From: Yarrowia lipolytica
Taxonomy: Eukaryota; Ascomycota; Dipodascomycetes; Dipodascales
Length of the DNA stretch: 64,000 nt
NCBI RefSeq assembly: GCF_001761485.1
Contig: NC_090773.1
Span: 2,852,001 to 2,916,000, forward strand
Reading direction: 5' to 3'
Each line of letters starts with the position of its first letter. Positions within the stretch are counted from its first letter, which is position 1. Both the position numbers and the translations under genes were made by a program. Below are positions 9,501 to 20,598 of this stretch, in pieces. The notes below the pieces were generated by a model. The model did no database searches and had not been told where the DNA came from. It saw only the letters and a program-made list of their open reading frames with translations.

Positions 9501-11016
9501 CTAGAAGTTTCATCAGGGCTGCCTGCCGTTCGTGTTTGCGTTCCTTCTTCCGTTGAGCCTTTTCCAGAGCCTTGTTTTTTGTTCCAGAAGTCTTCCTGCG
9601 TCCGTCCTTCTTCACCAACTCTTCCTCGAGGTACTCCCCGTCTTCGTCTTTGTCGTCCTTGTCGTCCACAATGAAGGATGACTCAGCTAACATCACAGGC
9701 TCATTTTCCTCCTCATGCACACCCCTAAGCTCATCCTGAACCTGCGTTTTTATAACCCTCATCATCCTAGACAACGAATCCGCCAATTGCGCGCCTCTGA
9801 GTCCCTTTTCCAACCTCAAATAAGTTTTCAGCACCATCTCACGCTTGCTCAAGGTGGCTTCGACCTGTTGTTCGAGCTCCGTCTTTTTATTCTCCAAGGC
9901 CAACTTTTCGTTCTCTCGCACTTTGGCCGTGATTTCGTCTACTCTTGCGCGCTCCTTCTGATGCTTAGACACACGGTGATTGCGTTTCTGCGCCTTGAGA
10001 GTATCAAGAACTTCATGAGAATAAGTCTTTGACAGTTCTGAAGAGGTTGTTGAAGACGAAAACGGCTTTGTTTGCGACTTGGCGCGTTTTTTCTGGGCGC
10101 CGGAAGCAGTTGCTGGCGAGGATTCCGACTTGGGTTGTGGGGAAATGGTCTTCGCAGAACTCTGAGCTCGCTCTTCTTCCGCCTCCTCGGAATCAGAATC
10201 AAGTGAAATAATTTCAATCTTTTTCTTCTTCTTTGGCTTAGACTTGGTTTTGTTGGTCTTGTTGGTCGCGACGATCTCCTGAACCTCATCGTCATCTTCC
10301 TCACTATGCAAAAACAGAGAATGATATTTGTCCAGACGTTGAACTGGAGACTGTTGCGGTTGTTCAGCCACCTCAGGAGCAGGAGAAGTCTCGGAATCCT
10401 CTGCCTCACTGCAGAGAAACAGAGGTTCTTCGTCGGAGTGAAATTCCTCTTCCATAATGTCGTCGCCATTGTCGCAGTCGTAACTGTTAGATCCTTTGGG
10501 ATCGACAAAACCGTTGAGGTCGTTGAACCCGTTGAGTTCATCGTCACAGCCATGTCTCAGATCACCACTATGGCTCTCTTTAGTTCGGGTATCACTGTCT
10601 TCTACTTGCTGCACCCGCTTGGCATTCCTCTTTCGTTTAAATTCCACTCTCTTCATCCGTTTGCGATCCTCGTCGGTCAAATCGGAGCCGTCCAGCTCGT
10701 GATTATGTTCCACCATGTCATCCGAATCATACTCCAGCCACGATAGAGCGCCGTCGACAGCGTTGGAAGCCTCGGAAAACACCGAAAGCCTGTACCTGCA
10801 CCTTCTGCGACAGCACTTCATCACCACACACTCCATGTCGTCCTTGCGCCGCGGCTTGGAAGCATCAAACACATAATGGTACGTTTTGGCAAACTGGTTG
10901 AGCGCGGCGTGGAGCTTGTGGAACGAGACCCCGGAGGTCACGTGTGCGATTTTGGGCGGATGTGGCGCGCTCGCACGCAGCTCGGCCACGTACGGACTGA
11001 AATCCACGCGTCTCAT
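6547..11016 (-). CDS. MULE transposase-derived nuclear protein with C2H2 finger and acidic repeat (1489 aa)
   Basis: Probable domesticated Mutator-like (MULE) transposase. Start taken as the ATG at 11016; the frame is open a little further upstream but only with GTG. Parts in order: a FAR1/FLYWCH-like N-terminus (about 40-90, CCRRRCRYRLSVF); acidic and Ser-rich disorder with basic NLS-like runs; a C2H2-like finger (about 516, CPFCKRRF then HIQLVH); an E/A repeat (about 636-672); long P/S/T/A disorder; and a MULE-like domain from about 1100. First catalytic Asp candidate is D1157 (LMVDMQKS). The expected second Asp (family TD after VII) is replaced by ST near T1215. The following CxxH reads CQLD (C1236, D1239). 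A candidate Glu is E1334 (FEALSRN). The SWIM-like finger reads CVSRVLGIPCRH (C1412), lacking one Cys. Known relatives: plant FHY3/FAR1 and the Yarrowia element Mutyl. No terminal inverted repeats were seen, so it appears immobile. Confidence 0.75.
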   Translation of the reverse strand: MRRVDFSPYVAELRASAPHPPKIAHVTSGVSFHKLHAALNQFAKTYHYVFDASKPRRKDDMECVVMKCCRRRCRYRLSVFSEASNAVDGALSWLEYDSDDMVEHNHELDGSDLTDEDRKRMKRVEFKRKRNAKRVQQVEDSDTRTKESHSGDLRHGCDDELNGFNDLNGFVDPKGSNSYDCDNGDDIMEEEFHSDEEPLFLCSEAEDSETSPAPEVAEQPQQSPVQRLDKYHSLFLHSEEDDDEVQEIVATNKTNKTKSKPKKKKKIEIISLDSDSEEAEEERAQSSAKTISPQPKSESSPATASGAQKKRAKSQTKPFSSSTTSSELSKTYSHEVLDTLKAQKRNHRVSKHQKERARVDEITAKVRENEKLALENKKTELEQQVEATLSKREMVLKTYLRLEKGLRGAQLADSLSRMMRVIKTQVQDELRGVHEEENEPVMLAESSFIVDDKDDKDEDGEYLEEELVKKDGRRKTSGTKNKALEKAQRKKERKHERQAALMKLLDRRVMKEWRACPFCKRRFYPREIGKKTNSAEAELMTHIQLVHPDEVVYLDDLEEEEEEGEDAVQSDHGYGDSLNSSSDSEEEIVAVPRSRLRPRPKVVVDEDSGNEEEPAVDPEVEPGTTVESPDGPELAEEDAEEEAEEEVEEEAEEEAEEEAEEEAEEEAEEKAGEVDGPEVGELEPVDDVEVEVEAESVAGDEITSESPQPVARSPKGKSPEPASPVGEPIEEPTIKTTPAAESVDIVRTLAATEKAAPVTAASPVNTGSPVTAASPAKATAHTATPQVKTSQTEPTATPAATVVPAVTSPVEASSLATQLAASADSAPTQPPSSANPFSTPTKSPAKAMVVINLDDGDNEDDVVVVASTRSASSAIAAPGPSHSNTAPDGSDLAAQQTAKRRHSSSLLPNVPFRYSRDPDPPYKRQKQVAELPTGGLTIQAPAYAHRDVTANSTRPTTFSSDVTPFASSADPNSTGQGSVNPPHLPSLGTSPAGHGPTGQNFTMASSESVISTSAAAPNTQGTHRNEPAVSSSFAFGVSALPVSGHTSAPDQPKGIYQAGASDSLFKSLLEHEDTSIESESSVSEGPAPAPGPAPEPAYCSNALTLSLAGYFRNNRQWYSSIFTEQNSQHKLRASLICYAHVIGVKLAKLYPEVLMVDMQKSMVEIGGVDATGQHFPIAFGHILGHTKGVHYTIRWLKEVVYSANGIIDPGVIVSTCELPQEAYDVFPKVKVMRNRCQLDSLVLTRTQRQDSRLSDMWMYIMGLRSKSLVKNVNGLLSRVDLVPFTDFDRWFAKNKKTLCPAFFDRYPHFSEVKVIPGALQGTATRADDPVFTFEALSRNIIPRYKFIVDNQNWERKVFASERPEDALLNGRISHKAMDLINFQRTAAVEKCGGQDTIHRWDRCVSRVLGIPCRHSLDYVNRRAMGLTVTEIHPHWHLMNPELLYREDFAPTLNTIVYPETAVQSNQVSEEAIRSMFGQSGFGPGRFGGV
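9003..9113 (-). repeat. In-frame 12-bp coding repeat (EEEA array)
   Basis: About nine 12-bp units of the CGCTTCTTCCTC type encode alternating EEEA/EEEV/AEEE on the minus strand inside the MULE-derived gene. Such tracts change length easily between strains. Confidence 0.8.
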
Positions 11017-12562
11017 GTCGCCAGCTGACGCTTTCACACTGTACTGTAGTATGCTGGTTGGTGATGATAACTGACGGAGGTGTATTTTTTAGGTTTGGGG
11101 GGGATGTCGGCAAGAGAAGGAGGTCGATGTAGAGCACGTTGTGGTGGTCAAAAAAAGCTGATTTTTGAGCAGAGTATTTATATTTGGGTCTTCTCCCGGA
11201 CGTTCAATTTTCAGCTATTTCTTACCACTCCAACACCGTCTTATCTGCTATCTCCGCTATATGCACCGCCCCATATTGGGCAAGTGGAGTGAACAACCTA
11301 CTTGACCGGTCAATTTTTCAGTCTACTGCCATATCGATAATTGGCGGAAACGCAGACTTGCACGACGGGCCTTTGTGTCTGGTATTAGTCAGCAACTGAG
11401 TAAATCCCGATTTGTGTTCTCGTCATATGACATCCATTTTGTATCCGTAAGCGAACGAGTCTTGTACAGTATGTTCAGTACATACATACATGTAAGCACC
11501 CTTCCTCTACTAAAGTTTGTAAAAAACCTCAAGAGTCCAGAAGGCATAAATACGTCTTGTCAATGAGTTTTGAAGCTCCTATTTGGGCAAAATCGGACTC
11601 GCAGTCACCCAGGCACCGAATAGATGTGGGGAATCAATGGTTATATTGGTTATGAGGTTCCTTCTTCCCTTCTTCATGTGAAGACTGCTGCGCCTGCACA
11701 GAGTTGTACATTGTAGTTGGGTTTCTTTGGGAAGAGGCTGGTCTCTTGGTGAGGTTGAAGCAAGTCACCTGGATAAGTTTGTTGGAGATGTACTGTACAT
11801 ACTTCAATCCTCCATACTCATTTCCAAGCCACCGACGGGAACATTGAAGAACCTGATCTCAACATGGTCTCTGACTTCCAGGACTACAGACCACAACTAC
11901 AACCGTCCACAGTTATAACAGACAACTATATACTTTTCTCCCTTCGTCGTCGTTACTCCTTCGTTACTCCCTTCTTTATTCCCTTCTTTATTCCCTTCTT
12001 TATTCCCTTCTTTATCCCCTTTGCTATTCCCCTCGTTATTCCCTCCTTCGTCATCCCTCGTATTTCTCTTCATTATGACATCATCTCGAAATTAGACTCT
12101 CGGCTAATTCCTCGGAGCCATCTACACGAAACACCCTCGTACCTCCTTCCAATCAAGATACACAAACAGAAACCGCCAAACCGGTCTTCCTTACCACGAT
12201 TATCCAATTTTCGCGTTTCTTCCGCCCAAATCGGACCCATTACACTGACATTTCTCTCAACTCATATTCCCAACTAACCTCAACAAAATATACTTATAGC
12301 ACCACACTAAACCTTACCTTACTCTCTAACCCCGACCACCGAGTCTCCGCCACCCCAGACTCCTTAGTAATCCGAAATAGGCCTCGCCCACAGCCACAGT
12401 CTCCCTTCCAGCTCCACCCACTTGTATAAACCACAGGCCAATCTCCCAAATCTCCCTCCCCAACTCCCCCCGAGTGCTGACTAAGATTATTCCCGCCACC
12501 AGTCTCATCTCCCAACCTTGATCTAGCTACAACCCACACTGCCATATACAAAGCCATCGACA
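11017..12562. other. Divergent intergenic region between the MULE-derived gene and BLM10
   Basis: About 1.5 kb. It contains a 12-bp minisatellite at about 11969-12016 (CCCTTCTTTATT, four units). The 137-residue open frame at 11864-12277 reads through that repeat as PFFI units and is probably not a gene. Pyrimidine-rich DNA precedes the BLM10 start. I see no RNA gene. Confidence 0.55.
11969..12016 (+). repeat. 12-bp minisatellite, about 4 units
   Basis: Near-perfect tandem copies of CCCTTCTTTATT, followed by diverged CCC-TT-ATT copies. Confidence 0.8.
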
Positions 12563-15500
12563 ATGACGTTAGTGACTGTCGACGTGGCCGAAAGACGGGC
12601 GCAGGAAGGACCCGAGTCACGTGATAAGTCATGTGACAACCCGCGTGACTCGCTCGCCGCGCTCAACACCTGTCTCCAGGACGTTGCTACAGCCACCACC
12701 GACAACAGACTCATCCCCCGAACCTACCCCTACACGGCCTCGCTTCCGTACCCTGTCGAGTCGCGCGACGACCAGCTCAACCACCTGAGTCACGTGATAT
12801 CCAAGCTGTACGCCGCCATTCGGGCCGACGATCTATCTCCTGGCGGGGGTTCTGTCACTGCGGCTTCGATCTGTCATTGGACTCGGGAGCTCAAGTCCTG
12901 GGTCCGGCTCAAGTTCGATTTGCCCCTGAGTGCACGATTGGCGCTCATTCGGGTCTATTACGACCTGTCTCTCGCGACTGTGGTTTCTGCAGCTTCCAAC
13001 ACGGTCATTCCTGGTGGGGACGATGTGCCGTTTGACAAGTTTGTGTCCATGTTTTGTCTACTGGCACGTGAGCATGTCTTACTGCTCAAGGAGGGCCTGA
13101 AACTCGACTACAAACCGCTCTACAAGCTGCTGAAGTATGCCTTTTTGCCTGCTCCTCCGTTTGTAGAGCCCAGTCAGCAGGACAAGAGTGCCTTGGTGAG
13201 GTTGGTGCAGTCGGCGAGGGTTTTCTTTGAGCCGGGCTGTATTGATGATGTTATGGAGGATTTGTTGCCAAGCGTGAGTACAAAATGTTGCAGCTAACGA
13301 AAGCGCACCGACAAAATATCTGCAGTGGACTGCTATGACTTAACTGTTGGCTACGATCTGTGATTGGTTGTGAATTTCTGCTGGCTGTATAATATAGCTG
13401 GTTGTGGGTCATCACTGCTTATGGATTGTGACTGGTTGAGAATCAAGCAGTTACGAACGACTTGGATAGATAGTTTTGCATATGCTGCATCCATGGATAG
13501 ACTATGAAGGAGGTCCTGAGTGGCGAGTTCTGTGATTCCAAGGAAGGGAATGACATCAACTACTATTGATCCATTCACCTCGCAACCAGTGCAACAGGAT
13601 ACACATCCTGACCTTCTCCCACAAACAACAGGGCCCAGACTTGCACTACTGATACAAACAGCTTGGCGCGTTTTTTCCGCCTGCTGCTTTCCACTCACGT
13701 TCTCTCAAACTTCATTCCATTGTTCCCCTACTAACACAGTTCTCCCCCCTCTCTTCCCAACAATCGCATCCGGTCGTCTCCCTTCTTATGTACTTTACAC
13801 CCCCTTCGTGCAACCCCCAGACATATCTCCCCTCTCTCTTCCACCTCTGGAAGACGCTGCGAGTGTCCAAACACTTTGACTTTCAAATGCTCGACTACAT
13901 GTCGCGCCTGGCATCCGACGGGCTACAGAACGATCAAGTGATCTGGCACGGCAGTGGAAGATACGGCATCTTCAACGAGGAGCAGATGAATTTCCTTTTC
14001 TCGGTTATTCTGTCGTTGTCTGGAGTTACTGTTGTCAGCTGTCCTGAGCCCTATCATGTGAATAATGAGACGAGAAGAATTGACCATGTGGAGGTCAGAA
14101 AGGCTAAGCCATCTAGAGCAGCTGCAAGACTCATTATTAGTTGTCTTGGAGGAACGACAAAGCCTGAGACAAGTGAAACAGCTTCACCAGATGTCCTCGA
14201 CACTCTTCTCACGTTGATTACCTCGCTCGAGTCCTTTTTCCACCCCTCCAACCAAGGCAAGTGGTCCAAGGGACTCTTTGAACTCATCAACCTCCTCGTC
14301 GAGTACTTTCTCCTCCGATGGAACCAAGAACAGGAAGGCCAGGTGTTCTCCGTGGACCCCTCGCGGTTCCTGTCAGCCGACACGAAGCGCAAGTTCGTCA
14401 ATGTGCTCAGAAATGTCGTCTTCTTTGGTATCTACTCTAAGAACAGGCTCCTCTCTCGCATGGCAATCAACTGCCTGCAGGGCCTCGCGTTCCTGGAGCC
14501 TCACGTGATCATCCCTCAGTTTCTCAAGGAAGCGTACCCGTCACTTCAGGGACTGGTCGAGACCCATCGAACTCTGACCACTCTTCAGACACTAGTGGCG
14601 CTCGTGAGGATTATTAGTCAGCAATCGAGATACCGCATCCACGTGACCACACTGTTATCGCTGGCGTTGCCTGGTATTGATGCCAACGATGTGGACAAGA
14701 CGTTTCAGGCGTTGTCGGTGATTCATGTGGCGGCATTGAATGTACCGTTTACTGAGTCTTCAGAATCACAAGACAACTCACGTGACCAGACACTGGAGTA
14801 TGACCCCGAGTCGTACCATCCCCCATCCGACCCCGCGTTTTACATTACACATGACGTGGAAATGCTGGAGGAGACTGGCACTCTCCCTCCTCTTCCAGCC
14901 GCTCTGTGCAACGATATTTGTGTTGCTACCACGACAGGCTTTCCTCTTTTAGTAGACACGTTGTTTGAACGGCTTTTCAACTTGCTGGAGAACCTGCCTG
15001 ACGTGTCACGTGCTTCCAAAGAACGTGATTTCCCCGAGGCTCAAGTCGTATCCATTTTGACGCCAATGCTTATGGCTGTTCTAGGAGGTGTTTCTAAGGA
15101 CATGTTCGAAAAGTGCTGTGCACGAATGGCCGATTTCATTTCTGGTCACGTGATCCACACGGCTACCGACGCCATTGCCAATATGAGCGGCGCTATGGTT
15201 CGTGTGAACTCTTCCGTTGCTTGCAAATATCTTTTCCCGGTAGTGTTCCACGGTATCCGAAATCAGATTATGAGCAACGGTGCCGGTAGTACTCGTCACG
15301 TGAGCTCAGAAATTCTCCCACGTGACCGAGCGCTCATTTGGCATCTTTCTGTGCTCAATTTGTGTGTTGCTCATGCCAACAAGACGCTGATGGATTACCA
15401 AGATGAGCTGATGGAGCTCACGTCGTTCTTGCGCGAGAAATGTCGGGGAAATATCATTTTCCACTCGGCAAACACCGTCCACCACATTCTCATGTCTCTG

Positions 15501-18500
15501 ACGAATCTGGCAGTGGTGGACTGCAGCCCAGGCATTGATAACGTCATCCAGTGGGGCCAACGAGTAGACCCCAAGCAGCTGGTCATCAAGTGGTATGTTC
15601 CTGGCGAGGCGGAGGTCGGATTTGCCGTCCAGTTGTTTGATGAGCAGGTTGGACTGAGTCTTGAGGCTCTTAACGGTGTCATTGCCAAACTGAACGGAGG
15701 CGATTCGAACGGCCAGAGCAACGGAGATGGAGTAACTGAGCTGTCTGACTTCATCACCCGCCACGTGACTTATCTTCGAACCTCGCTGGCCGGTATTTCC
15801 ATCCTCTTTGACCCGTGCTACGACTTGGCCTACTCCGCTGCGGATTCGACCGACTCTGTGTCTGATGATGGTATGTCAGAGTCCTCCGACGTCGATGCTG
15901 ACTCAGCGGAGCCTGGTGACATTGAGTTTGAGCAGGAGCCCATTTGTGACGACGCTGACATGTTTGGCGATTTTGTGGAACTCAAGAAGTTGCGTGAGTA
16001 TCCTTCTGGGTACCTTTTTGCCAGGCAGAACGAGAAGAGTGCGAGATTGTTGGGTGAGTCACGTGGAACGGACGATGAGTCGCGTGATATCACTGTGAAT
16101 GATGGAGCCGGAAATGCGTCTAACGACGCCGCTGTTGTTGAATCGTCTTTCTTCGACTCAACTTATGTACACTTGCACAAGCTCCGACTCTCAATCGGTC
16201 ACGTGCTTCACAATCTGCACAACTCTCTTCTCACTCATCGTTCGACGGACATCTCCTCCTTCAAGGCTCTGCTCTTTGCTCTGAAGGTGTACTTGTCTGA
16301 TGTTGGCATTGAGAAGACGTCCAAGTCGGTGATCATCCAGATCGCGGCTTACTCATATGAGGTGCGAAAATGCAACACTCTGGGACTGCGAAAAGACTAC
16401 CCCCGAGCTGTTCTGATTCGTCGAGCTCTGGCCCACCACCATGAGCGTCTGCTGCACAAATTTGGAGCTCGTCACATGACTCCTTTTGAGAAGTCCCTCC
16501 TTATGGATATTCTGAAATCATGTCTTTCTATTTATCCTGACATTCGACGTAATGCGCAGAGCTGTCTGGAAAGTGCGATCAAGACGATTATGAAGTGCAG
16601 ACCTCTGATTCTTCCTTTCATTCTGCGGTCTTGTGACGAGGCTATTGGTCAACAGCAGTGGGAGAAGGCTATTTCGGCCTGCCTTGTTTTGGAGATGAGT
16701 GTGATGAACACTTGTCTCAAACGAAACATTCGCCACGTGCCGCTGTTCATTCAGGTTATGACAAGAGCCCTGGAAGCTGATTCGTTGATGCTCAACCGAC
16801 AAGCCCAGAGTTTGCTCATGACTCTTCTCAATGACGGTTTTCGACTTCCCAGCAGCTATTTCAAGTTTGACGATTCGCATATTGCTGGAATTGAACCTGC
16901 TGAGTCATCTAGAGGCGAGGTTGATGCCAAGATTGAGAAGATGCGTGCTGAAAAGACTACCAAACGAGCCGAAGCCGTCAAGGTCACGTGGTCAGTCGAT
17001 GAGCTTATGAACCGTATCCAGATGTCTTCGGGCAACTGGAAGGTGGTACTGTTGTGCTGTTCCATCCAGGTGTCCCTCAATCGAAGCTTTGAGATGAAGA
17101 CGTCTCGTGAAACGTGGTCTGTTATTGCCAGGGGTCTCACTAACCAGCATCCGATGGTTGCCCAGATGTACTTCTCGTCTTTTGAGGGCCTTATTGGAAA
17201 GGTGCTCACTTTGGCTGTGAATGGCTATGATATGAGTCATGTGACCAGTGACCAGGTTGAGAAGGCTGGTTACACTCTGATTGAGACCGACAAAGACTTT
17301 GGTGGCCGTCTTGTCACCATTCTACGTCAGCGAGAAGAGACTGGATGGATCTTAGACGTGCCCTGCGCTTTTGGATGGCTTTTGTGGCCCAAGAAGTTGG
17401 AAGTGATTGATTTGGGTGGTACGCTAACAAGTGGTCATCGAGACTCGGCCCCTTTCACACTATCAGAGCACGACCAATCGGCCATGTCTGTGTTCTCTGA
17501 GATTATCACTCTGGAAATGATCAGGAAACTCATCCATGACAACACCAACGATGCTGATGATGAATCTGACTTTTCTGTGGAGTCATGTGGGTTTGTCGCA
17601 TCTCTTTTGCGTCTCTACCAGCTCAAATTGGTCACGTGGACTATTGAGGATCTGTTGAACCTGGTTCTTAAGTCATTTGATCCTACTGACAAGCAATCTC
17701 ACCGAACGCTAACTGAGTACTTTGGAGGTTGTCTGCTGAGTCTGAAGTTCCTGTCTTCCCGTGAGACCCGTGATTTGGTCAACAAAACCATTCTTGATAC
17801 CTTTACCTCGGTCATCAAGACTCACCTGACTCCTGAGAATGTCAAGTACTGGTGGGCACTGATTTCGTGGACTACTCATCAGATTGACCCCCGCCTGTGG
17901 GGACCTATTGCTGATTTCATTAGCAAGTTTACCATCGACGAGTCATCTCATATGGCGTTCAAGCAGGTTGCCAAACTTGAGTTCTTCAGGCGAGTTGTTT
18001 ACTACTCCGAGTGGCATCTTGATACAGATGTGCAGCTTGGCCAGCTGTGGAGTCACGTGGCCCATGAATACTCCAACGTCAGAGCTGCTCTTGCCGTGAC
18101 TCTCGGTGAGTTGTACAGAGTACAGTATGAGGAGACAGACAGGTTTGTTGATGTGGGTGATTTCCTGCAGAAGAATGAGTGTGCCAATGATACAGGACTC
18201 GGTCTGGGAGTCTACACTCTTCCTGAGCGACTCAAATCGCCTCTCATCAACTGCATGTCTCTGATTACGTCATCGGATATCAACAAGAAGTCTATCACCA
18301 ATACTGCCAAGACTCTGGTTGCATTCATCATGCGTCGTCTGTCGTCCTCTTCAGGCCGAGATCTTGTGCCGCTTATTCAGCAGCTTCTCGAGTGTCTGAT
18401 GAGCATGTGTCTTGTTAGAGATGACCCCGAGCTGCTCATTGAAGCGTCTGCCACGGTAGTTTCACTTGGTGATGTTGCTCTCGAGTCGTCTCAGATGGAT

Positions 18501-19124
18501 CACGTTGTGTCTGCCGTCGAGTCTATTGTCTCCTCGGCTTCTCACCGAAAACAGAAACTCGCCCTGATTCAGTTCTTACAAGTCTTTTTCTTCAGACACC
18601 AGTTTGTGATGACACAGAAACACCGATCACGTGTTCTGGCCACCGTCACCGAGCTCATGCACGACAAGGAGGTTGAGATTCGATCTGCAGCCGCCAAAGC
18701 ATTGTCGGGTATTCTGCGATGCTTGCCCGAACAGGAAAGAGACTCCCAGGTGCACCACTTGCACGTCACCTTCCGTGAACTGCTCGTGAAGAACCCGGCC
18801 AAGCGAGTCAAGGCTGTCTCACGCGAAGACAAGACGACACGTGATCTTCTCGCTGCCACCCGGCACACTGCTGTTCTGGGACTAGGAACTATCATCAATG
18901 CGTTCCCGTATGTGTCCCCTCCTCCTGATTGGGCACCTGAGATTCTGGTGACGCTGGCTACGAAGGCCGGCTCCGATTCGGAGTTTGTTGGGCGGTCTGT
19001 CAAGGAGATTTTGGGCGATTTCAAGAAGACGCGACAGGATACGTGGCATATTGATTCGAAGAAGTTCACCGAGGATCAGTTGGCCGACCTGGAGGGTGTT
19101 TTGTGGAAGCCCTACTTTGTCTAA
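12563..19124 (+). CDS. BLM10: Proteasome activator Blm10/PA200 (2031 aa, one intron)
   Basis: Large HEAT-repeat cap that binds the ends of the 20S proteasome core, in nucleus and cytosol. Exon 1 is 12563-13273 (237 aa) and exon 2 is 13740-19124 (1794 aa); they join in phase 0 as LLPS/FSPLSSQQ. Family blocks: PRTYPYTASLPYPVES near the N-terminus, DYKPLYKLLKY, and across the junction YLPSLFHLWKTLRVSKHFD, which matches the LPTLFHLW...SKHFD block of Blm10 proteins. Length fits (about 2140 in baker's yeast, 1843 in man). An acidic insert near 15850-15960 (ESSDVDADSAEPGDIEFEQE) is typical of the family. The C-terminus is KPYFV: the usual HbYX tail has Tyr in the penultimate place and here it is Phe. 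The coding sequence carries 19 CACGTG palindromes. Confidence 0.94.
13274..13739 (+). other. BLM10 intron (466 nt)
   Basis: Donor GTGAGTACA at 13274; branch point and acceptor fused as CTACTAACACAG ending at 13739. Without splicing, translation would stop after eight more codons (at 13297). Joining the exons restores a conserved Blm10 block. The intron holds no other feature I can support. Confidence 0.92.
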
Positions 19125-20598
19125 GGTATGGGCAAAGTGAGTGTCAGGACAAAAGAAGGGTAGCCGAGGTGTTGGAAGACGTTTGATGGGGTTTCTTCTG
19201 TGGAGAAGAGTGTATTATCAGCTAGTTTTGGAATGCATCATGTTATTATGTAGTGTTTAGGTGAAACTAATATTGGTTGCTGCGAGCTAGACCAGAGGGA
19301 GCACAAGCAGTTGTCAGACAATGAGCGGTACTGTATATACGGTGACACACGATAGTATATCTATAGCTTTCTGATCACCTCTGTAGAAAGTAGGGAGCTA
19401 CATTCTGCTATGTGGTCTGTTGACTTGGGCTTGTCGACGAAGAAGGACACAAGTCTACATACAGTGTACTTGTACACCACAAACAACTCCTTTTGTTAAG
19501 AGGTTTCAACAGGTTTCAACAGGTTTCGACAGGTTTCAACAGTTCCTCTCTCCACTGTGGATGTAGTTGTTGACCAAGGTTGAACAACTGTGCTTGCCGA
19601 GAACTTCTAGGGGGATATCTTGTTGGTGTTGAATGGAAAAGGTGACGAACCGCTAGTTTCCATGTCTGGGCGGCAAAAACACTCAGCTGGATTTGTCAAC
19701 CTGTGGCGTGCTCACTCCAATCCTCCACTAGGGTGCGGAGACTCTCCTCATGAGTCTCTCTGGTAGACAAGAGTTATTACTTGACGCTGAATAATACATA
19801 CGATACTTGTCGTCATATTTTGGGCAGTGAAACGGGGAACTGTGCCTCGACACGGTTGTCATTCCGCCTGACAAGACCATCGGATTCCGAATCACGCACC
19901 GAAGACGCCGACACGTCTGGAGATGCACCTTTAGGACTCCGACGGCAAACCTTGTAGTCCTCGGATCCTAAGTTTAGCCGCTTGCCCAAAAAGGGGGTCT
20001 AAACAGCAATATAGATTGGGGTCCAGATTGGGTGCCATCGAGGCAAGCTGTTTCTGCTATCGCCATTAGCAAGTAGACATTTGGAAGTTGCGCAAAGTGA
20101 TGTGACTCGGAGACGTATTTGTCATATGGAAACACCGGAATCGAACCTGGATCGTGTCGAACCTGGGTCGTGTCAGGTCTGATGCACCTTGGCGGATCGG
20201 AAGCAGTGCAAGCGTCAAGGAAGATCTGAGACGACGGAACAACTATACAGTTTTTCGGCAGATGGTGAAAGGATTCAGCTAGTTCAGCTATTCAGCTAGT
20301 TCTCTAGTTCTCTGCTACAGGATCGCACTAACTACAATGCTGGCAGGGGGTTACTGTCGACCCGAGATGATGTTGGCCTCTACCTGTACAGAGAAGATGT
20401 AAGCTGTACCGTACCGAAAGGTACGGAAAGAGTTTCGGAGCGTTTGAGCGGAATAGTTGTCTTGCACAGCACTGTACCGAAATTCATCTCGGAATGCACC
20501 CATGAGACAGGAGAAGGTGGCTGTTTCTTTGTTACTATCTTTCTAGGACAAGTTGACTCCGGAACCGCCAAACGGAAGCTACCAGTAGCAAATGATTG
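19125..20598. other. Intergenic region between BLM10 and the second F-box-like gene
   Basis: About 1.5 kb with a short minisatellite (19500-19541) and tRNA B-box-like strings near 20139 and 20158 (minus strand) that do not fold as tRNA. No coding region is supported. Confidence 0.5.
19500..19541 (+). repeat. 11-bp tandem repeat, 4 units
   Basis: Four tandem copies of AGGTTTCAACA; the third carries one substitution (TTTCGACA). Confidence 0.85.

Noticed and set aside
11864-12277. 137-codon frame with PFFI repeats
   Set aside because: Reads through a 12-bp minisatellite; no domain and poor codon use outside the repeat.
20130-20170. tRNA B-box-like strings on the minus strand
   Set aside because: The T-arm stem does not pair and no acceptor stem or A box can be placed.
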